Source: Endomychus coccineus
Lineage: Eukaryota; Arthropoda; Insecta; Coleoptera; Endomychidae
DNA length: 64,000 nucleotides
Assembly (NCBI GenBank): GCA_958510875.1
Contig: CAUEHT010000002.1
Span: 1 to 64,000 of the forward strand
Reading direction: 5' to 3'
Position 1 is the stretch's first letter. Every line of letters begins with the position of its first letter. Shown here piece after piece: positions 60,331-64,000 of the stretch. The position numbers and the translations under genes are program-made. Below the pieces are notes generated by a model. That model searched no databases and was not told the origin of the DNA. It saw only the letters and a list, made by a program, of their open reading frames with translations.

Positions 60331-60960
60331 TAGAATTGGAAATTAGTAAATGAGATAACTCTTTATCGCTTGAAAATGGAGGAGAGATCTTCCCTAAAGG
60401 CTTACTCCCTTCCAATTGCTCTTGAAATCACACGCTTATAAGAACTCGAGCGATAGTTACCGGTGAAATATAAGGGTATTACACACAAGTTTCCAGTATA
60501 TTTACAAGATTGAATGAAGTATGCAATATCATGTTCCATACATGCTCCATCTGAATTTTTTTTATATATTTGTCTCTCGAACGATATGTACCGGTGGATT
60601 ATAAGGGAATTATACTGAATCTCCTAAATGACCTCTGTTGGGATTGCTCATAACCTATATGTTACCAGCAGGATGATATTATCATATCTGAATGTTTTTA
60701 CTCTTGAAATCACCGGTGGATTATAAGGAAATTATACTGAATCTTCTGAATGCCCAACTATGCAATAGATATTTGGAGCTGTTCAATACCTGTTCGAAGC
60801 TGTTCAATACCTGTTACCTGTTTGAAGCTGTTCAATACCTGTTTGAAGCTGTTTAATAGCTGTCTAAATCTGTTTGAAAGCTGTTTTTGAGTTGTTTTTA
60901 ATCTGTTTAATAGCTGATTGAAACTGTTCAATTTTGGATAATTACATATATATCTATCAA
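60331..60960. repeat. Right inverted arm, inner part
   Basis: Mirror of 41,231-42,069: CACCGGTAACTATCG-type ~110-bp repeats, then AGCTGTTCAATACCTGTT repeats (60,770-60,930). No gene. Confidence 0.7.
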
Positions 60961-61139
60961 CCTACTCTATTCAAACATACTTAGTGTGGAAATTCGTTAT
61001 AATCCTATGATGGAGAAATTTTCAATTGGTAATTCTAGTTTCAAAATTTCAGTATATTTACCAGATTGAATACAGTATATTTCCCAGATTGAATATGCTT
61101 TCGATAAAGGGAGATACAGAAAGTGTTTTGATAATTTCT

Positions 61140-61510
61140 GATATGGATACAAGAAACGAGAGGAGATGAAAATAAATTGGATATAAAAAAAATATTTTCA
61201 GCGATAACTAAACATTTGGAAAATATAGAAAATAAATTAGATAAGAAAACTAACGATTCCTATGATGGAGAAATTTTCGAAAGATAATTCAAGTTTAAAA
61301 ATAGATGGTGTAGACATAGTAGTGAAAGGTGGAACATATACTGGTACTAGAGGATTATATGAATTACTTAAAAAAAACAACTAAAATATTATACTTTGAA
61401 TGATAAAAAGGTGTCTAATGAAATTATAACAAAAACAGCTGCCAAATGTAGGTATTATCAAACAAATAAACAAACTGATGAGTATAGATTGCACTGGACA
61501 AAAATAACCT
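61140..61510 (+). pseudogene. DUF8207 gene relic
   Basis: Plus-strand fragments SSLKIDGVDIVVKGGTYTGT, RGLYELLKKN and, after stops, YQTNKQTDEYRLHWTKI resemble the K.GT..GT.GLYEL core of DUF8207 proteins. Distinct in sequence from 51,334-52,376. Lies in the ~1.3-kb part of the right arm that the left arm has lost. Confidence 0.5.
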
Positions 61511-62047
61511 AATGAAATTGACAAATTCATGACATTTGCTCAGAATATATATAGATAAAAGAAATTATAAAAATCAATCAATTAATGAAGAATTACTTAC
61601 CTAAACCAATGCACTAAACACTAAATTTACCTATAAAAATGTGGAAATTTACTTGATCTATCGTAAATACTACTATTGAGCAAGGTACATTTGCTGTTGT
61701 GAACTGATGTAAGATATTGGAGATCCCTCTTATTCTATACAGCATGTGGATCAAAACAAGTTACGTCAATGCATGCATTTTTCTATAAACAATTCCAAAT
61801 CAGCGAAAGTACTTTTCCATTGCATTTATTTATAATACACGTAAGATGTGAAAGATGATGCAATAACAACAACATGTTACACATATTTATCTTATCTCTA
61901 ACTTGTGTAACAACAACATACATCAATTGCATGTATGCACATGTACATTTTTATTTATAATGCAATTCCAATAAAAGAATTAAGTTTGACGTAAATACTG
62001 GATATGTTTAAATAGCTGTGGTATGGAAGCAATGATCACAGAAAACG
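61511..62047. other. Promoter-proximal region of the minigene
   Basis: Non-coding and AT-rich. A TATA-like TTTAAATA at 62,007-62,014 lies ~35 bp before the minigene start codon, so the 5' leader would be very short. Confidence 0.4.
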
Positions 62048-62766
62048 ATGAATAGTGAAAGCGCAATGTGTGGACAGATGGAACCTAGGATGGAGGCAAA
62101 GTAAGTTCTTTTTTTCTTTCTTTTGTGAGTTCAGTATGAATATATATTATTTTTCAGAGGTGATAAATTATTTAATTTTCCCGATTAACTTACGAATTAT
62201 TTCAATGCTAATTCTACTTTCCTAATAGACAATATGACGATGCTTAGCCACGCCCCTTATTCTCCGTCTGCACAGCTGGAGTCTCCTCTCACATACGTAT
62301 TTTATTATGATTCTCTGATCATTTCAAATAAAAGATCTTTATTATTATCATTATAGGTTACGAGATTTACCTACCCCAGTGACACCCTCTCAGCCTCGCC
62401 CTTTGGATAAATTTGTGGTGCGTCTGAATATTCTCGGTCCCGCATTAACAAGATTACTTAATGAAGTAAGTTCCCATTAGAAATAAATAGTTTTTTTCAT
62501 TATTGATGTTTAATAGCTGTTGTTCTGTCTCTAATTGAAGATGGAAGATCTAAAAAGGGTGTATGGGTGTCGATTTTCCATAGATCCGCAGACAATGACT
62601 GAATACTTGGTTAGTGGGAGCAGAGATGATTTAAGTCGTCTGTTGAATAATGTGAGTATTCATTCACGTTTGCTTTCATTAGTAGATAACTAACTGTTGT
62701 TTCTCTTCATAGATTCCGAAAATGAGCCACCAAACTGGGGATCAATATTTAATTGCATATTTATGA
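62048..62766 (+). CDS. Four-exon small gene (108 aa), unidentified
   Basis: Exons 62,048-62,100, 62,357-62,465, 62,541-62,651 and 62,713-62,766. Donors GTAAGT, GTAAGT, GTGAGT; acceptors ATTATAG, TTGAAG, TTCATAG. Phases agree, giving 327 nt with one stop. Reads MNSESAMCGQMEPRMEA at the start; exon 2 has TPVTPSQPRPLDKFVVRLN then LGPALTRLLNE; exon 3 MEDLKRVYGCRFSIDP..MTEYLVSG then DDLSRLLN; exon 4 is short. Exons 2 and 3 both end in an amphipathic (L)xRLLN helix. No signal peptide and no family recognised. Headless copies of exons 2-4 are kept open in the 36.4-41.2 kb array. Confidence 0.6.
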
Positions 62767-62819
62767 ATAGTCATTTTTTAAGTTTTAATGTAGATTTAAG
62801 TTATACCTAAAACGTATTG

Positions 62820-64000
62820 TTGATGCGGATTAGGTCTACAGGGGATACCGCGAAACAGAAACGCAAGAGGGTGCTCTACCCCTGTTGTGGGTGTGGAAAA
62901 GAGCCTTGTTCATGAACTCATCTTTTTTTTACTTTCCTTTATTATAGTTATACATCGGTAACTTATAATAATAATAATAGTAATAATAATAAAAATAATA
63001 ATGTTAATATGTGGATTAGGTCTACAGGGGATACCGCGAAACACAAACGCAAGAGGGTGCTCTACCCCTGTGGTGGGTGTGGAAATGAGCCTTGTTCATG
63101 AACTCATCTTTTTTTTACTTTCCTTTATTATAGTTATACATCGGTAAATAATAATAATACTAATAAATAATAATAATACTAATATTGATAATGATTTTTC
63201 AAGAAGTCTCTTTAATTATAAATTACATGTTATTTTTGAGAATAAATGTTTTTTTATATTGATTGTTCATATGGTTTCATGTATTTTACAAATATTATTT
63301 TGAGGATGAAAATTTTTGTATTGAATCTTTTTCCCTCTTATAATAATAATAATAATAAATGATTTTTCAAGAAGTCTATATTTTTTGATTTTCCCTGTGA
63401 ATATGCTTTCGATAAAGGAAACGATATGTAACGGTGGATTATAAGGAAATTATACTTAATCTCCCAAATGTTCTCTGTTGATACGGATACAAGAAACTGT
63501 GAGATTTACCTACCCCAGTGACACCCTCTCAGCCTCGCCCTTTGGAGAAATTTGTGGTGCGTCTGAATATTCTCGGTCCCGCATCAACAAGATTACTTAA
63601 TGAAGTAAGTTCCTCCAAACTGAGGATCAATATTTAATTGCATATTTATGAATAGTCATTTTTTAAATTTTAATGTAGATTTAAGTTATACCTAAAACTT
63701 ATTGTTGATGCGGATTAGGTCTACAGGGGATACCGCGAAACAAAAATGCAAGAGGGTGCTCTACCCCTGTGGTGGGTGTGGAAATGAGCCTTGTTCATGA
63801 CCTCATCTTTTCTTTACTTTTCTTTATCATAGTTATACATCGGTAAATAATAATAATAATAATAAATAATAATTATACTAATATTGATAATGATTTTTCA
63901 AGAAGTCTCTTTAATTATAAATTATACGTTATTTTTGAGAATAAATGTTTTTTTTATATTGATTGTTTCAACCCCTGTGGTGGGTGTGGAAATGAGCCTT
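62820..64000 (+). repeat. Repeated D blocks, (TAA)n and partial minigene copies
   Basis: The block GTCTACAGGGGATACCGCG to CCTTGTTCATGA occurs at ~62,833, 63,019, 63,718 and (partial) 63,966, each followed by (TAA)n. A second exon A (63,500-63,598) is fused to a truncated exon C. One frame of the D block reads VLYPCGGCGNEPCS, but the other frames are also open, so coding is uncertain. The mirror of the left array runs off the window. Confidence 0.7.

Overview
The window looks like AT-rich insect nuclear DNA. The evidence is spliced genes with GT/AG introns, several Penelope-like retroelement (PLE) families, a mariner relative, a DUF4806 transposon gene, tRNA-derived repeats and long (TA)n tracts. 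I see nothing bacterial: no rRNA, operons or CRISPR. Order and species cannot be fixed from the sequence. Almost everything is mobile DNA, much of it in palindromes.

Region 1 (1-9.3 kb): copies of one PLE family (PLE-1: RT plus GIY-YIG nuclease), including a nearly complete ORF with one stop codon and short internally deleted derivatives. With them sit tRNA-like repeats arranged as inverted repeats around (TA)n. Region 2 (9.3-14.9 kb): a frameshifted mariner-like element with ~0.5-0.6 kb inverted repeats has cut off a second transposon, which still carries an apparently intact six-exon DUF4806 gene. Region 3 (14.9-24.5 kb): a head-to-head, partly tandem pair of a second PLE family (PLE-2) and a third, 3'-truncated PLE with a good hammerhead-ribozyme candidate downstream. 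Region 4 (24.5-36 kb): duplicated, largely unrecognised exon-like DNA, a short fold-back with a hammerhead-like core in each arm, a 1.2-kb fold-back MITE, more PLE-1 derivatives and tRNA-like clusters.

Region 5 (36-64 kb) is the most interesting. A 12,252-bp Maverick/Polinton-like element (44,617-56,868) has ~2.65-kb terminal inverted repeats starting AGTAGG and a perfect 6-bp target-site duplication. It encodes, all on the minus strand, a packaging ATPase, a DUF8207 protein, a fibre-like protein, a minor capsid protein, a small ORF and a major capsid protein. It has no DNA polymerase and no recognisable integrase core. It is inserted inside the protein-primed PolB gene of a second, related element: the 5' part of PolB lies at 56,875-60,318 and the 3' end at 44,267-44,610. 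The PolB element is flanked by long inverted arms. The arms carry a small spliced gene (108 aa, four exons; complete only at 62,048-62,766) whose exons recur open and splice-competent in a 1,626-bp tandem array on the other side (36.4-41.2 kb).

Replication and capsid functions therefore sit in two separate, nested units. Both are decayed: PolB has stops, frameshifts and an Asp-to-Asn change in its catalytic motif C, and the minor capsid and DUF8207 genes are frameshifted.
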